From Bettongia penicillata ogilbyi (Eukaryota; Chordata; Mammalia; Diprotodontia; Potoroidae): a DNA stretch of 64,000 bases. Below, one piece after another: positions 43,150 through 53,955 of the stretch (position 1 is the first letter of the stretch; the number at the start of each line of letters is the position of its first letter). The notes below the pieces were generated by a model, which saw only the letters and a program-made list of their open reading frames with translations, did no database searches and had not been told where the DNA came from. The translations under genes and the position numbers were made by a program. The stretch spans positions 1,594,001 to 1,658,000 of the forward strand of contig JAJHZJ010000221.1 of NCBI GenBank assembly GCA_023548195.1. The letters are read 5' to 3'.

Positions 43150-43401
43150 AAATGTACAATATAAATTCGAATACTTTCAATCATTACATGAGATTACTTT
43201 AGACTTCCAAGTAGAGTGGTAAGGGTAATCCACCTAGATGAAAGATTTTTTTTACTAGATGATTTAGTTGTAATTAGGTTGTTCATTTGGAAGGAGCATC
43301 CTGTGGACCACAGGATTTACAGACAACTCAGAATAACCTGGGATCATATGAGACAGCCTATGACAACATGGTTAATTAAAAATTACAGGTAATAATTCTT
43401 T

Positions 43402-43498
43402 TGTTGTTGTAAGTGTCTGAGGCCAGATTTGAATTTATGAATATGAGTCTTCCTGACTCCAGGCCTGGCACCCTACCCATTTCACCACCTAGCTTCCC
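43402..43498 (-). mobile_element. Mar1-type SINE head, antisense fragment
   Basis: 'agtgtctgaggccagatttg', 'gagtcttcctgactccaggc', 'ccatttcaccacctagcttc'. The tail half is absent. Confidence 0.85.
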
Positions 43499-43594
43499 TA
43501 ATATATCACATAGCCATCTAAAATTTGCAAGATTGTTGGGAATAAGAACATTATATATATGTATTCCAAGGGTGAGGTAGGGGCACGAATTTAC

Positions 43595-43732
43595 CCATTC
43601 ATTCAGTCATTCAATATTTAATGAATATTAAGCACCCACTAAAAGTGAGGCACTGTGTGAGATGCTGGGGGAAATATCAAGACTAAATAAGATAAGCCCT
43701 TGTCTTCATGGAATCTACATTCTAGGAAGTGC
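43595..43732 (-). mobile_element. L2 LINE 3' end, antisense
   Basis: 'aatgaatattaagcacccac', 'gaggcactgtgtgagatgct' and 'catggaatctacattctagg'. Confidence 0.8.
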
Positions 43733-43824
43733 TATAACATGAGCAATTTGTAGAATATAAAACTTTGGATCCACAAGTTCCTATTCCTACAAAGAGAGAG
43801 GCAAAGTCGAGTTTCAGAAGGAGT

Positions 43825-44022
43825 CTGGCACAGTGAAAAGTACATGTCTTTGGAGTTAGAGAACCAGAGTTTACAAATATTATCTCATTTCTGTCACGTC
43901 TTGCCTCTGGAGACTTGGGCAAATTGCTTAAAATCTCTTGACCTCAGTTTACTTGTCTGTCAAATAAAGGGGTTGAACCATATGACCTCTAAGATCCTTT
44001 CATGCTCTAATATATTTTACCC
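43825..44022 (+). repeat. MIR-like SINE
   Basis: 'ggcacagtgaaaagtacatg', 'agacttgggcaaattgctta', 'cctcagtttacttgtctgtc' and 'atgacctctaagatcctttc'. Confidence 0.8.
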
Positions 44023-44353
44023 CCATGCTCCTAAGGAGGCAGCTATTACCAATAGTTTCAATGAGGGCACTAGACAAAAGTAGGGAGAGCCCAGGTGTCT
44101 GGGCTGATATTTATTTAGGCTGGCAAATTACACTGCAGCAGCAGAGAGCTGTGTGCTTTGGCATGAGAGAGACCAAGAGAGCCAGAGAGCTGTGTGACAT
44201 CTCTTTTTGGCAGAGCAATGTGGCTCAGGGGGTGTGGTGCTCCTGGGTGGCTTTCCTGGTACATCTGTGTTCTCCTGTGTTGGGTGGGTTCCTAGGAGAA
44301 GCCTTGTGTGCCACAATGTGCCTCAGGCAGGTGGGGGAAGGGTAGGGAAAGGG
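44023..44353. other. GC-richer unclassified DNA
   Basis: The 106-aa plus-strand frame (44025-44345) and frames on the opposite strand overlap here. GC content is clearly higher than in the flanks, which by itself lengthens frames. No domain recognised. Confidence 0.35.
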
Positions 44354-44597
44354 AACAAGCATTTATTGAGTGACTACTGTGTGCCAAGTATGTGCTAAGT
44401 GCTTTACAAATATTATTTCATCAATCTCTCACAACAGCCCTGCGAGGTAAGTGTTATTATTACCTTCCTTTTACAGTGGAAGCAAAAATTGGTTAAGTAA
44501 TTTGCCCATTGCCATACAGCTAGGAGGTGCCTGATTGGAAGCCAGTCTTCCTGACTGAAGGCACGGTGCTCTATCCACTGTACCACCCAGCTGTTTG
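44354..44597 (-). repeat. MIR/WSINE-like SINE, antisense, complete
   Basis: 'aagcatttattgagtgacta', 'ttatttcatcaatctctcac', 'cttccttttacagtggaagc' and 'gctctatccactgtaccacc'. Confidence 0.88.
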
Positions 44598-44689
44598 CAA
44601 CAACAAAAATAGAAGGGTTTGGGGTTACAGTGACTTTCTGTGCCAAGATCAGAAGCAGCAGTCATTCTTCTGAGCTGTTCTCTGTTTAC

Positions 44690-45330
44690 AGAATTACACA
44701 GTCTAAGTGCAAGAAGGCTCTCGGAGTCATCTAACCTAATCCACACCTGATCCAGAATGCTCTCTGTGTAATCTCATGGCATGAGATTACTCTAAATTTC
44801 CAAATAGAGTGGGAAGGGAAGATGGCTGACAGGTTCCTTTAAGTCTCCCTATTTCCTTAGAATGATCCTGCTACCATACATTCTCAAGACCTTTCACCAG
44901 CCTGGTCCCCATTCTTCAGATGGTCTCTAGCTTCTCAATGTCTCTCCTTGAAAGTGCTTTGTCAGAAATTGCAGGACCCTTCCAAGATCTTGGTGATGTC
45001 CTCTGGTCCAAGCCTCTCACTTGACAAATGAGGGGGAAAAACACAACACCCGAAATCTAGAACGGTTAAGTGAGTTGCCCAAGGCCAGGCAGCTAGGTAA
45101 GGACAGAGCCAGGACTAGACCCCAGACATCCTGATTCCTGTTTGGGCACTTTCCTACCACCCTGCTCCAGATTGCAATCTCACTAGGGAGATGATATCCT
45201 AGCAATGTATCTAGAGTTTAACCTAAATGGTCTCCTCTGATTACTCTGTGATTTTATGATCCATTTCACCACATCCATTGTCTTACTAACAGTGCACACA
45301 GCCGCCAATGAAGGGATAGTATTCCTATTT
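44690..45330 (-). mobile_element. CR1/L3-like LINE and MIR remnants, antisense
   Basis: 'gagtcatctaacctaatcca', 'gcctggtccccattcttcag' and 'tgcaggacccttccaagatc' resemble the CR1/L3 complement seen at 32.6-33.9 kb. 45000-45180 is MIR-like (aacggttaagtgagttgccc). Strongly diverged. Confidence 0.5.
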
Positions 45331-45334
45331 GTGC

Positions 45335-45580
45335 AATAATAGTAGTAGCTAGCATTTATATAACACTTAAAACTTTGCAAAGCGCTTTAAAAATGTTATC
45401 TCATTTGATCATCACAAAAACCTTGGGAAGCAGTGCTATGATTATTTCTATTTTACAGATGAGAAAGCTGAGGCAGATAGAGGTTAAAGAATTTGCCCAG
45501 AGTCACATAGCCAATATTTAAGGCCACGTAAGAGCTCAGGTCTTCCTGATTCCATCCACTGCACCATCTAGCTGCCAAGA
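45335..45580 (-). repeat. MIR/WSINE-like SINE, antisense, complete
   Basis: 'tagctagcatttatataaca', 'gttatctcatttgatcatca', 'tacagatgagaaagctgagg' and 'ccactgcaccatctagctgc'. Confidence 0.9.
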
Positions 45581-45806
45581 CTTGGAAAGGATTGTGCAAC
45601 ATCTTATTTCTTTTCCAATCATCACTACCCATATGGTTAGCAGTTCCTATGATAATAAATAACATGATATGAGGAGTCAAATCAGAATTTTGAAAATATC
45701 TTCTATCTTTTCCATTTGAGAAACGTTCAGAAGAGTACTTCTTTAAGTTGACATTTGCCATGACTTAATAGTTTCAGAACTAGAAAGTCAGCCTTACAGA
45801 GACTAG

Positions 45807-46048
45807 GAGCAGTTAGGTGGTATAATGGATAGAGCACTGGACCTAGAGTCAGGAAGATCTGAATCTAAGTTTGGCCTCAGATACTAGTTGTGTGACCCTG
45901 GCCAAGTCATTTTACCCTGTTTGCCTCAGTTTCCCCATCTGTAAAAAGAGCTAGAGAAGGAAATGCAAACCACTCCAATATCTTTGCTAAGAAAACCCCA
46001 AATGGGGTCATGAAGAGTTGGACATTATTGAAAACAACTGAACAACTG
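45807..46048 (+). mobile_element. Mar1-type SINE
   Basis: 'gagcagttaggtggtataat', 'cagtttccccatctgtaaaa', 'agaaggaaatgcaaaccact' and 'ggggtcatgaagagttggac'. Confidence 0.92.
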
Positions 46049-47264
46049 TAACTTAGAGATATTATTTCTATAATGTAATTCTGGCATCTGATACCTAGTA
46101 GTACTCAGTTTTGACTATACAGCCCTAATGATATGACTAGCTCTATTTGTTGACAGCTGAAAGAAAGAAGTTGCTACATGAAAGTGTTAGTCAAAAAGGC
46201 AGTTCAAATCTCTCTCCTGACGTTTATAAGCTCTGTAACCATGGGCAAGTCACAAAATGTATCATATTCCCAGCAATTTCCTTAGAATTTCTAAGTTTCC
46301 CAGTCTACAAAATCACAGATCCTTCATTTATAATTATTTACCTCCTAGGCCATTATCCCAGCACTCGCTGCCTCCTCTTCTCCCTTTGGTGGACCCCTTC
46401 AAATCTATACTTCTCTCTTCTTGTGAATCCCCTCCTTCCTTCTTGTATCACTAATCTTGACCTGCCAAGCCTCAGCTTTAGATCACTCCCATTATCCTCT
46501 GACTCCATAGTGGGAGAAAATCATGAAACCATGTGAATGGGTGGGTCCACTACAAATTTATGTCACATAATCTTTTCTGGGGCCCTCACAGCTAACAGGC
46601 AATCCTTTGACCACTCACTTATTAACTCTTATTAACTCAGTGACTCACTCACCAGAGAGACTCTCCCAAATCTTTTTTTCCCTCCTCAAACCTTTCATGG
46701 CATCCCCTCTCCTCACTCTCTCAGCTGACAACCTTAAATGATACTTTACCGATAAGTTGAGGCCACTTGCCAAGAGCTCCCTCTTCTCCACTCCCTTTGT
46801 GTCACCTCACCCAGACACCTCCGGCACTAACTCCTCTTTAATCCATGTCTTATATAATGAGATGGTCTTTCTCCTTGCCCATGCAATTCTGCTACATGTA
46901 CAAGTGATCCCATTCCATCCCATCTTCTTGAGCAGATTGCACCTTCTATCATTCCCACAATCTGTTCCTGCCAGCTGGCTGCTTCCCTGCTCCCTAGAAA
47001 TATGTCCATGTCTCCTTTATCCTCAAAAAATCGTCACTTCATGCACTCTCATTAGCTATTATCCCAGATTTCTTCTCCCTTTGTAAGCTAAACTCCTTGA
47101 GAAGGCTGTCTAAAACATACTCTTCTGCTTCCCTCTCATTCTCTTCTTAACTTTCTACTGTCTGACAAAACTGCTCTCTCCAACGTTACTCACTATTTCT
47201 TAATTGTCAAACCTAACGGCAATTAATAATGTTTCAGTGTTCTCAGTCCTCATCTTTCTTTACC

Positions 47265-48110
47265 TCTCTGTAGCCTTTGATCACCTTCTCCTTGATACTC
47301 TCTCCTCTCTAGGTTTTCATGACACTATCCTGGTTCTTCTTCCACCTATCTGACCGTTCCTTCTCAGTCTCTTTTGCTAGCCATGGTGTCCCACAGGGTT
47401 TTGTACAGTACCCTCATCTCTTCGTCCTGTATGTTATTTCATTTGGTGATCTCGTCAGCTCCCATGGATTCAATTGTCTTATCTATGCTAAAGATTCTAT
47501 GCTAGCCCTAACTTCTCTGTTGACTTTTCCATTTTCAGCTAACTATTGGACATTTTCAATTGAATGCGCCATAAGAACCTTAAACTCAACAAATCAACAA
47601 CTGAATTCATTATTTTCTCCAAAATATTTCCCCCTTCCAAAGTTCCTATTACTGTTCGGGCATCACCATTGTCTGAGTCACCAAGACTCTCAATCTAAGT
47701 GTAACCCTTGAGTTTCAGCTGAAGTATCCAAACTGTTGCCAACAACTGTCTGTTTTACCTTCATAACATCTCTCGCATATGCCCCCATCTCTCCTCTGAC
47801 ACAGACATCCCTTTGGAGCAGGACCCTATAACTCCGCACCCGGACTATTGTAATAGCCTACTGGTTGCTCTGCCTACCACAAGTCTCTCCCCATTCCAGT
47901 GCATCCTCTACTCAGCTGTAAAAGTGTTCTTCCTAAAGTGCAAGGTCCCCATGTAGCTTCACTATTCAAAAAACTCCAGTGGCTCCCTATCACTTCCAGG
48001 ATCAAATATAAAATCCTCTGTTTGGCATTCAAAGTCCTTCATAACCTGCCCTCACTTCCTTTCCAGTCTTCTAACACTTTATATCCCCACTACCATCATA
48101 TACTCTGTGA
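47265..48110 (+). pseudogene. L2 reverse transcriptase and C-terminal coding remnant
   Basis: 47319-47711 encodes 'HGVPQGFVQYPHLFVLYVIS' and 'GFNCLIYAKDSMLAL', the L2 RT block around the Y-A-D-D box, here Y-A-K-D and so inactive. A second frame at 47899-48228 encodes 'VASLFKKLQWLPITSRIKYK' and 'ILCLAFKVLHNLPSLPF', the L2 C-terminal part. The frames are separate because of indels. Open length reflects low stop density in C/T-rich L2 sequence. Confidence 0.88.
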
Positions 48111-48249
48111 TCCAGTGACACTGGCTTCATTGCTGCTTCTGGAACACAACACTTCATCCGCCCAATTCCCGTCATTTCACTGGTTACTCCCATCTGGAAT
48201 GTGGAATCTCCTCATCTTTATCTTCTAGTTTCCCTTATATCCTTCTAAA

Positions 48250-49044
48250 ATGCTTAAAAGAATGGGCGCATCAAGAAGGGGTCCTGCCAAGTGCAGTTCA
48301 ACCACCATCCAACCTGTACTCACTGTATTTCCAAGGACAAGTCTACCAAGAAATTCATTGTCCATAACATAGTGGAAGCTGAGGCCTTAAGAGACATATG
48401 CACGGCCAGGGTCTTTTATTCCCACGTGATGCCCAAGATATATGTGGGAATGCAGTTGTCCCTTCCACATGGCTACTTTCCCCATCAGAGTTTTGATATA
48501 TTGCATGTTGGCATAAGATATCAAATGGGAATTTGGGGAAAGTTTTGCAGAAGCCATGGATGACGTTAAAAGACTAGCAGAGGACACAGAAAAAGTTTAG
48601 AAACACGACAATGCATAAATATTTGTATCGTATTATATAATATCAACATATTTTTTCTTTTAATATCATAAATATATGCCATTTTAATACCTTAAATATA
48701 GTCAAATGTTACAACAAGGTGCTTTTTAAAACCCCATAAAAAAAAAAAGAAAAAATTCAGAGATCTTCTCTGGTAGGACAGAAGGGCCAAAAATTTTTAA
48801 ACACAGTGCCCTTAACCCCTGCAATACAGAAGGGATAACTGTACATTATAGCGTGAGCTCTGTGATCCACAACAAGGTAGAATTCCATCTCAAGAGGCAC
48901 AAAAAAATGAGACACTGCTTCAGAACTGCTGGTGCCCCACCAAGACCTCCTCCAAAGTCCGCGTAAAGAGCCATCCGCCCATCAAAACCCCTGAGCCATT
49001 CAGAGTAAAATAAAATGACTAGTCCTTCTTTAAAAAAAAAAAAA
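48250..49044 (+). pseudogene. RPS26: RPS26 processed pseudogene, split by a Tigger-like MITE
   Basis: Ribosomal protein eS26 (RPS26) is a small-subunit protein of about 115 aa. Encoded here are 'KDKSTKKFIVHNIVEAEALR' and 'VMPKIYVG' before the MITE, then 'HYS', 'VIHNKV' and 'GAPPRPPPK' with stop TAA at 48964-48966 after it. No introns; AATAAA at 49009-49014; a 13-bp A run at 49032-49044, 17 bp further on. All are hallmarks of L1-mediated retrocopying. The start region has frameshifts. Excising 48453-48841 plus one TA rejoins V-G-I-H-Y-S, matching the V-K-L-H-Y-C order of the family. It lies in the L2 3' half; a target-site duplication is not clear. No sign of function. Confidence 0.93.
48453..48841. 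mobile_element. Tigger-like (TcMar) MITE, second copy
   Basis: 389 bp with ends 'cagttgtcccttcc' and 'agaagggataactg', flanked by TG (48451-48452, a decayed TA) and TA (48842-48843). The internal sequence is shared with 37443-37758. Its insertion split RPS26 codon sequence exactly at a TA, which independently confirms its boundaries. Confidence 0.88.
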
Positions 49045-49255
49045 GCTTTCCCCATTCTTCTTTATGCTAGCGCCTTTTCCCCATTGATTATTTCTAATTT
49101 ATCCTGAATATGATCATTTTACATGGTTGTTTACATATTTCTCCTCCATTAGAATGAGAAAGAGAAGAGAAATTGCTTCTTACCTTTCTTTATATCCCTA
49201 ACCCTTAGTACAGTTCCTGCCACATAGGAAGTGCTTAATCAATGTTTGTTGACTG

Positions 49256-50319
49256 ACGTGACAATATAAAGATCAAATAGTCTCTGACTGCTTAGCATGA
49301 AAAGAAAATATAGAATAAGACTAAAAGAAATACAAATACCTAAATAAAAGCTAAATTTTTTTCCCACAAAACTTCAGGTGTTTTATATATATATACAGGA
49401 AACAATAAATGTTAAATCATGCAGGAACATGTGTTTAGCTTAATTTTTGTTTCCCTTTTTCCTTTTAGGAAAACTTAATACATTTTCCTATTTGGGCTTT
49501 CGATGTCCAGATTTCCCAGACTCTTCACAAGCCATTGGCAATTCATCTCCTTTTGTTGCTTTGGTTGAAATTCACTAATATACCAACTTATTCCTGTTTT
49601 TAGCAATGCAGAGCTTTCTCACTAGTCAGTCTGTCTCCTGAGAATTGCTTGCTCATTTCTTAATCTCAGAAAAGTCCTTAAACTACCTACCCTATCATCT
49701 GCTCTTATTTCATCTTTTACCTTCCTTTCTCAGGAAACAGAAGCAATGGAGAAAAATATATGCTATGGTTTTACCTTTGATCCATGGGGCGATGGAAGGG
49801 AGTAGGGGGAGGGGGAATGTGACTTTCTTTTTCCCAAGCAAAAAAAAAAAAATGTTCACAGAGCAAGTAAATCACTTTCTCCTCCCCATGGATCTTTTCA
49901 GTTTTCATTTAAAAATATTTTTTCATGAAATACCTAAACATTTTCCATGAACTGGATTAGTAACTTCCAACCATTGAGGGGAAAAGGCATGGAAGGATGG
50001 GAGTTTGAGACAGAATGTCTTCAAGCACCCAGTTTCCTTTCATTTTTAACACATTTGGACAGAACAGAATATTTTTGAAAGAAATTACATTGATCTCTTC
50101 ACACATACCAGTATACTTTTGTGGTAAATACTGACTTGTGGCAACAATTTATCAAAACTACCATTTCAAAATGATTTCTGACATCAAGTTAGTCTAAAAA
50201 TACTTTATAAACTCAAAATTAAATACTATATTATATAGAGTTTCTCATCACAAGATGGTATTTTTTTCTGCAAGAGTAACTCATGAATATTGCCTATCAG
50301 AAGGTTGCAATCTTGGTAG
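49256..50319. other. unique AT-rich DNA
   Basis: No repeat recognised over about 1 kb. A pyrimidine tract ending in TTTTAG at 49463-49468 resembles a splice acceptor and is followed by 44 open codons, but there is no recognisable protein and no matching donor could be argued for. Left uncalled. Confidence 0.4.
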
Positions 50320-50580
50320 TTAAATGAGACAGCAGATAGTGTTGGGTCATGAGTCAGAAAGAGTTGAGTTCTAAATTCACCTTCAGGCACTTAAGAGTTG
50401 TTGGACTCTGGGCAAGTCACTTTAAAAAAAAATTTACTTGCCACTGTTTCCTTAACTATAAATTGGGGATGATAATAGCTCCTACCTTGAAAAGTTGTTG
50501 TGAGAATCAAAGGAGAACATATTTGTGAAGCGCTTAGCATAGTGCCTAGCACATAAACAATACTTTATAAATGCTTTTTC
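50320..50580 (+). repeat. MIR/WSINE-like SINE, complete
   Basis: 'gagacagcagatagtgttgg', 'actctgggcaagtcacttta', 'aaagttgttgtgagaatcaa' and 'gcgcttagcatagtgcctag'. Confidence 0.85.
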
Positions 50581-51669
50581 CCTTCTTCCCACAGATTTTT
50601 GAAATACTGGCATATATAGAATCTGTGGATAATTTAACAAGGTCAGATGACAATCTACACTTTCTAGAAATTAAATCCCGTCTAGCACATGTGTGATCCC
50701 TTTCTCTTTTTAGCAACTACTGAATACTTCACTGATACTTATAATTACTAAACTAAGTAATTTTACTAAGGCTAAAGATATAAAAATGCAGATTAAGAAA
50801 AGTTATTGAAGCAGGAGATAAAGGCAAATAATCTTAATTTTCACTCCCCCCACTCCTTTTTCATCTCTCTTCCCTCCCCCCAGCAATTTCAGGAACTACT
50901 AGAAATGAGTGAAACCAAATCTGGGAAATTCCTAAAAGTAACTCAAGCAGGAAATTTTCATTGAACTTTGTAAAGCCCTAGCCCTGGTCTATAGTTCCCC
51001 AAACCTGGAGGAGCTGGTTTGGCTGTAGAGATGAGCTATTATTCTACTTAGTTCTATAGCCCAAGAACACACCCTGCAAAATGAAAGGAGAGTTTCTGGG
51101 AGAGTTCCCCTCATACTTCAGTTATGAAGGTGTTAGCTGGGCTGGGCTGCAGAGAAAAGAAAGCCTGAAACTGAGGTTTTTAGGTTTGCTTGTTTTTATT
51201 TATTTATTTTTTTAATGCAAAACACAGTCCCTTGAGTTTCTTAGAAGGGATTTGGTAATCAGTGCCTGTAGTCTTTCTATTAGGAGTACAGAGCCAGAGT
51301 TTTTTTTGTGAAGGAGGAAAGGATTGAAGGATGGTGCTCCAAAGCCATAAGGATGTAAAGAGGAGGCAAGAGCTCAGTGTCCTATATCTGCCTAGATTAG
51401 AATTAAAAGAATGTTCTGCCTTGTCTGTTCAGTGTGTCTTAATGCTGCTAAGGTTTTAAATGAAACAAAAGTTCAGTCATTAAACCTCAGTCCCGACACG
51501 TTATGTCTCCCTCTCCCAACGTGGACAAGCATTACTTAAAATTAATTTTCCTTTAATTACAATTTGAGTGCCCTCTAAATGCTTGCGGTTTGGTGCTTTG
51601 TTCTAAAGATCTACTAGGAGTGGAATAAAACCAGGTCCCAGTTCCAAGGGAGTTTACAACCCAAAGGAG
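50581..51669. other. unique DNA, possible regulatory or transcribed segment
   Basis: About 1.1 kb without a recognised repeat. A strong pyrimidine tract ends in CAG at 50881-50883, and 51535-51600 has homeodomain-type ATTA clusters. No coding exon supported. Confidence 0.4.
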
Positions 51670-51760
51670 GAGCTCACAGAATCATAAGGTCATAGATTTA
51701 GAGCTAGAAGAGAACTTACAGGTCATGGAGTCCAGTTCCCTTATTTTACAGATAGATGTG
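51670..51760 (+). repeat. MIR/CR1-like fragment
   Basis: 'gaatcataaggtcatagatt', 'agctagaagagaacttacag' and 'ttcccttattttacagatag'. Confidence 0.65.
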
Positions 51761-51870
51761 CATGCATTTAATAAGTTGAGGAGAATATCCTCCTGAAAGT
51801 GTTACCCCAATGGTTTATCATGGAGCAGGAGTAACAGAACATTCCCTAAGACCATTAATGCTCTAGCAAG

Positions 51871-52109
51871 TTGTTTTCAGTCATGTCTGACTCTTCGTGA
51901 TACCATTTGGGATTTTTTCTTGGCAGAAATACTGGAGTGGTTTGCCATTTTCTTCTCCAGTTCATTTTAGAGATGAGGAAACTGACTCAAACAAGGTTAA
52001 GTGACTTGCCCAAGGTCACATGGCTAGTAAATTTCTCAGGCCATATTTGAACTCAGGTCTTCTCAAATCCAGGCCCAGCACTCTATCTACTGCACTACCT
52101 AGTTGCCCA
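51871..52109 (-). mobile_element. Mar1-type SINE, antisense
   Basis: 'cagtcatgtctgactcttcg', 'atactggagtggtttgccat' and 'gcactctatctactgcacta'. Confidence 0.92.
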
Positions 52110-52859
52110 CTCTGGTTAATATTATTTTCCTTCTAATACACTGTGCTTATTGATCTAGCAACAGCATAGTTAAGTGTAGAGAGAGTCAGCTCCTGTACAC
52201 TGGCCTCTTGGTGAGGAATTCTTTGACAGTGACAATTGGAAAAAAAACAAATACACGAAATGGTGCTCAGTCTTGTGCAGCACCATTCAGTTCCTGCACT
52301 GGAAGTGGAAGGGTGGCACAATGAGAGCAAACAGTACCAAGAATCCTATAGCTATTAAACTGTCTACAAACTTCAGTACATCTATTCACACACTAAATAT
52401 AAGATTTTTATCCAATGAGCAAAAATATTAGCATACTAATATTATTAGTAAATGGAATCATATCAATCTTGATATTCTTTCTATAAATGGAACCAAAGAA
52501 AGAAGGAAGCTAGAGCTAAATGCAAGTTTGGCTTACCAGTTCTTGTTGGAGGAGTAGATGGAAAGAGTTGGACACAGAAAGCAAATGAAAGTGTGGGCTT
52601 TTATCATGCACCTAAAGGAAACAATGAACATCTCTCTCAAGGCTCCATTACTGACTCTTTGGACTTTTTTTTACCATGCAACAGGATCCTCTTCACCCTA
52701 GATGCTCACTCCATCCCTTCTCACCAGAAGTACTCTCCTCTGCAGCCCCCTCCTCTGATTGTCTGGTTCCTTCCAGAACCTTCATCTAAAGAAAAGATCC
52801 AGGCCAGTTTGTCTTCATTCCTTTCTGGTCTTCACTCCTGACTCTCTGGACTTTCTCTA
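52110..52859. other. unclassified DNA, in part probably L2
   Basis: 52590-52860 is C/T-rich and leads into an L2 terminus, so it is probably L2. It holds an imperfect direct repeat (see findings). 52130-52590 is unrecognised. Confidence 0.4.
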
Positions 52860-53030
52860 CCATGTTCCCAGGAAGCTACCTTCTTCTCTCCCATCCCCTT
52901 TCTTTCATGTGTTATCTTCCCCCGTTAGAATGTAAGTTTCTTGAAGGCAGGGACTGTGTTTCTTTCTGTTTATGTTCATATTCCTAGTGCTCAACAGAGC
53001 AACATAATAAACTTAATAAATACCTGTGAA
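52860..53030 (+). mobile_element. L2 LINE 3' end
   Basis: 'tcttcccccgttagaatgta', 'cttgaaggcagggactgtgt' and 'taataaacttaataaatacc'. Confidence 0.85.
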
Positions 53031-53764
53031 CTTAACTTTTATGAATATTTTGTCATCACAAATTGCAATATTCATAAGTATGAGACCACTGAGAAAATAA
53101 TTTCAGGTTAGGTACCAACATCTGTTGCAGAGGATGGTCAGGTAGGGAAATTCTATTAAGAATTCACTAAATCTTTCCAAATTAAGTCAAAATAGACTTG
53201 ATACTTAGTGACTTCAACGCAAACATGGGAATAGTTGACAATAGAAATATATCAGAAAATATAAATCAAGAATAAGGAATGAGACAAGCCAAAGACTTAT
53301 AGGCTCTCCAGAAGCCTCACACCTATATATTAGGAATAGTTCTTCAATTAAAGTATCAGTAGGCACTGGATATGGAAAACATTGCTAACATAACAAAAAA
53401 TAAAAAATAATTATATTTAACTGATAGGAAATAACTCATTACTTTTAAAAATTCAACTTTGTTTTATTCTCAGTTCTGAGTTCTCTCCCTGCCTCCTCCC
53501 CCTCTCTTATTCATTGAGAAGGTACGATAAATAAGCCTATTACAACCACGTATAGTCATGCAAAAAAAATTTCCACATTAGCCATGTCGAAAGGAAAAAA
53601 AGAAAAGAAAAGAAAATATGCTTCCATCTGCACTCTATCAGCTCTCTAACTGGAGGTGGACAGCATGTTTCATGAGTCCTTTGGAATTATGGTAGTTGAT
53701 CAGAAGTCAGTTTTTCAAAGTTGATTATCTTTACTGCTGATTTATTATTTAATTTATTATTAAC

Positions 53765-53955
53765 GTTTATCTTCTCAGGCAAGGTTACCTTGTGTCTACT
53801 CTGTATGGGCCTTGAATATACTTCTATATATGTGTATTATCTCCCTTGATAAAATAAAAACTCTTTGGGGCAGAGGAGGGAGGACATAGCAATTGTGTAA
53901 ATTTTGTCTTTGTATCCTCACAGAGTAGATAATTAATAATGCTTGTTGATTGGGA
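53765..53955 (+). mobile_element. L2-like 3' end nested in L1
   Basis: 'gtattatctcccttgataaa', 'aactctttggggcagaggag' and 'ttaataatgcttgttgattg' resemble an L2 terminus. It abuts the AAC-tailed repeat and could instead be that repeat's own 5' flank. Confidence 0.55.

Larger units (their letters stand above)
46330..49255 (+). mobile_element. long L2 LINE, sense, interrupted by an RPS26 pseudogene
   Basis: The longest L2 here: inter-domain sequence from about 46330, the RT region at 46.7-47.7 kb, C-terminal coding at 47.9-48.1 kb, then, beyond the pseudogene, the 3' end at 49045-49255 (tagaatgagaaagagaagag, 'cagttcctgccacataggaa', 'atcaatgtttgttgactgac'). Net L2 length is about 2.1 kb. Its many frameshifts show it is long dead. 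Confidence 0.88.

Noticed and set aside
44025..44345. A 106-aa frame in GC-richer DNA
   Set aside because: Frames of similar length occur on the opposite strand at the same place, as expected from composition; no recognisable domain.
46147..46536. A 129-aa frame as a gene
   Set aside because: Its second half is L2-like C/T-rich sequence and its start is unique DNA; no continuous domain.
47319..47711. A 130-aa frame as a gene
   Set aside because: It encodes L2 reverse transcriptase sequence with a broken catalytic box and continues into frameshifted L2.
48291..48563. A 90-aa frame as functional RPS26
   Set aside because: It lacks the start region, runs into a transposon and has no intact C-terminus; it is a processed pseudogene.
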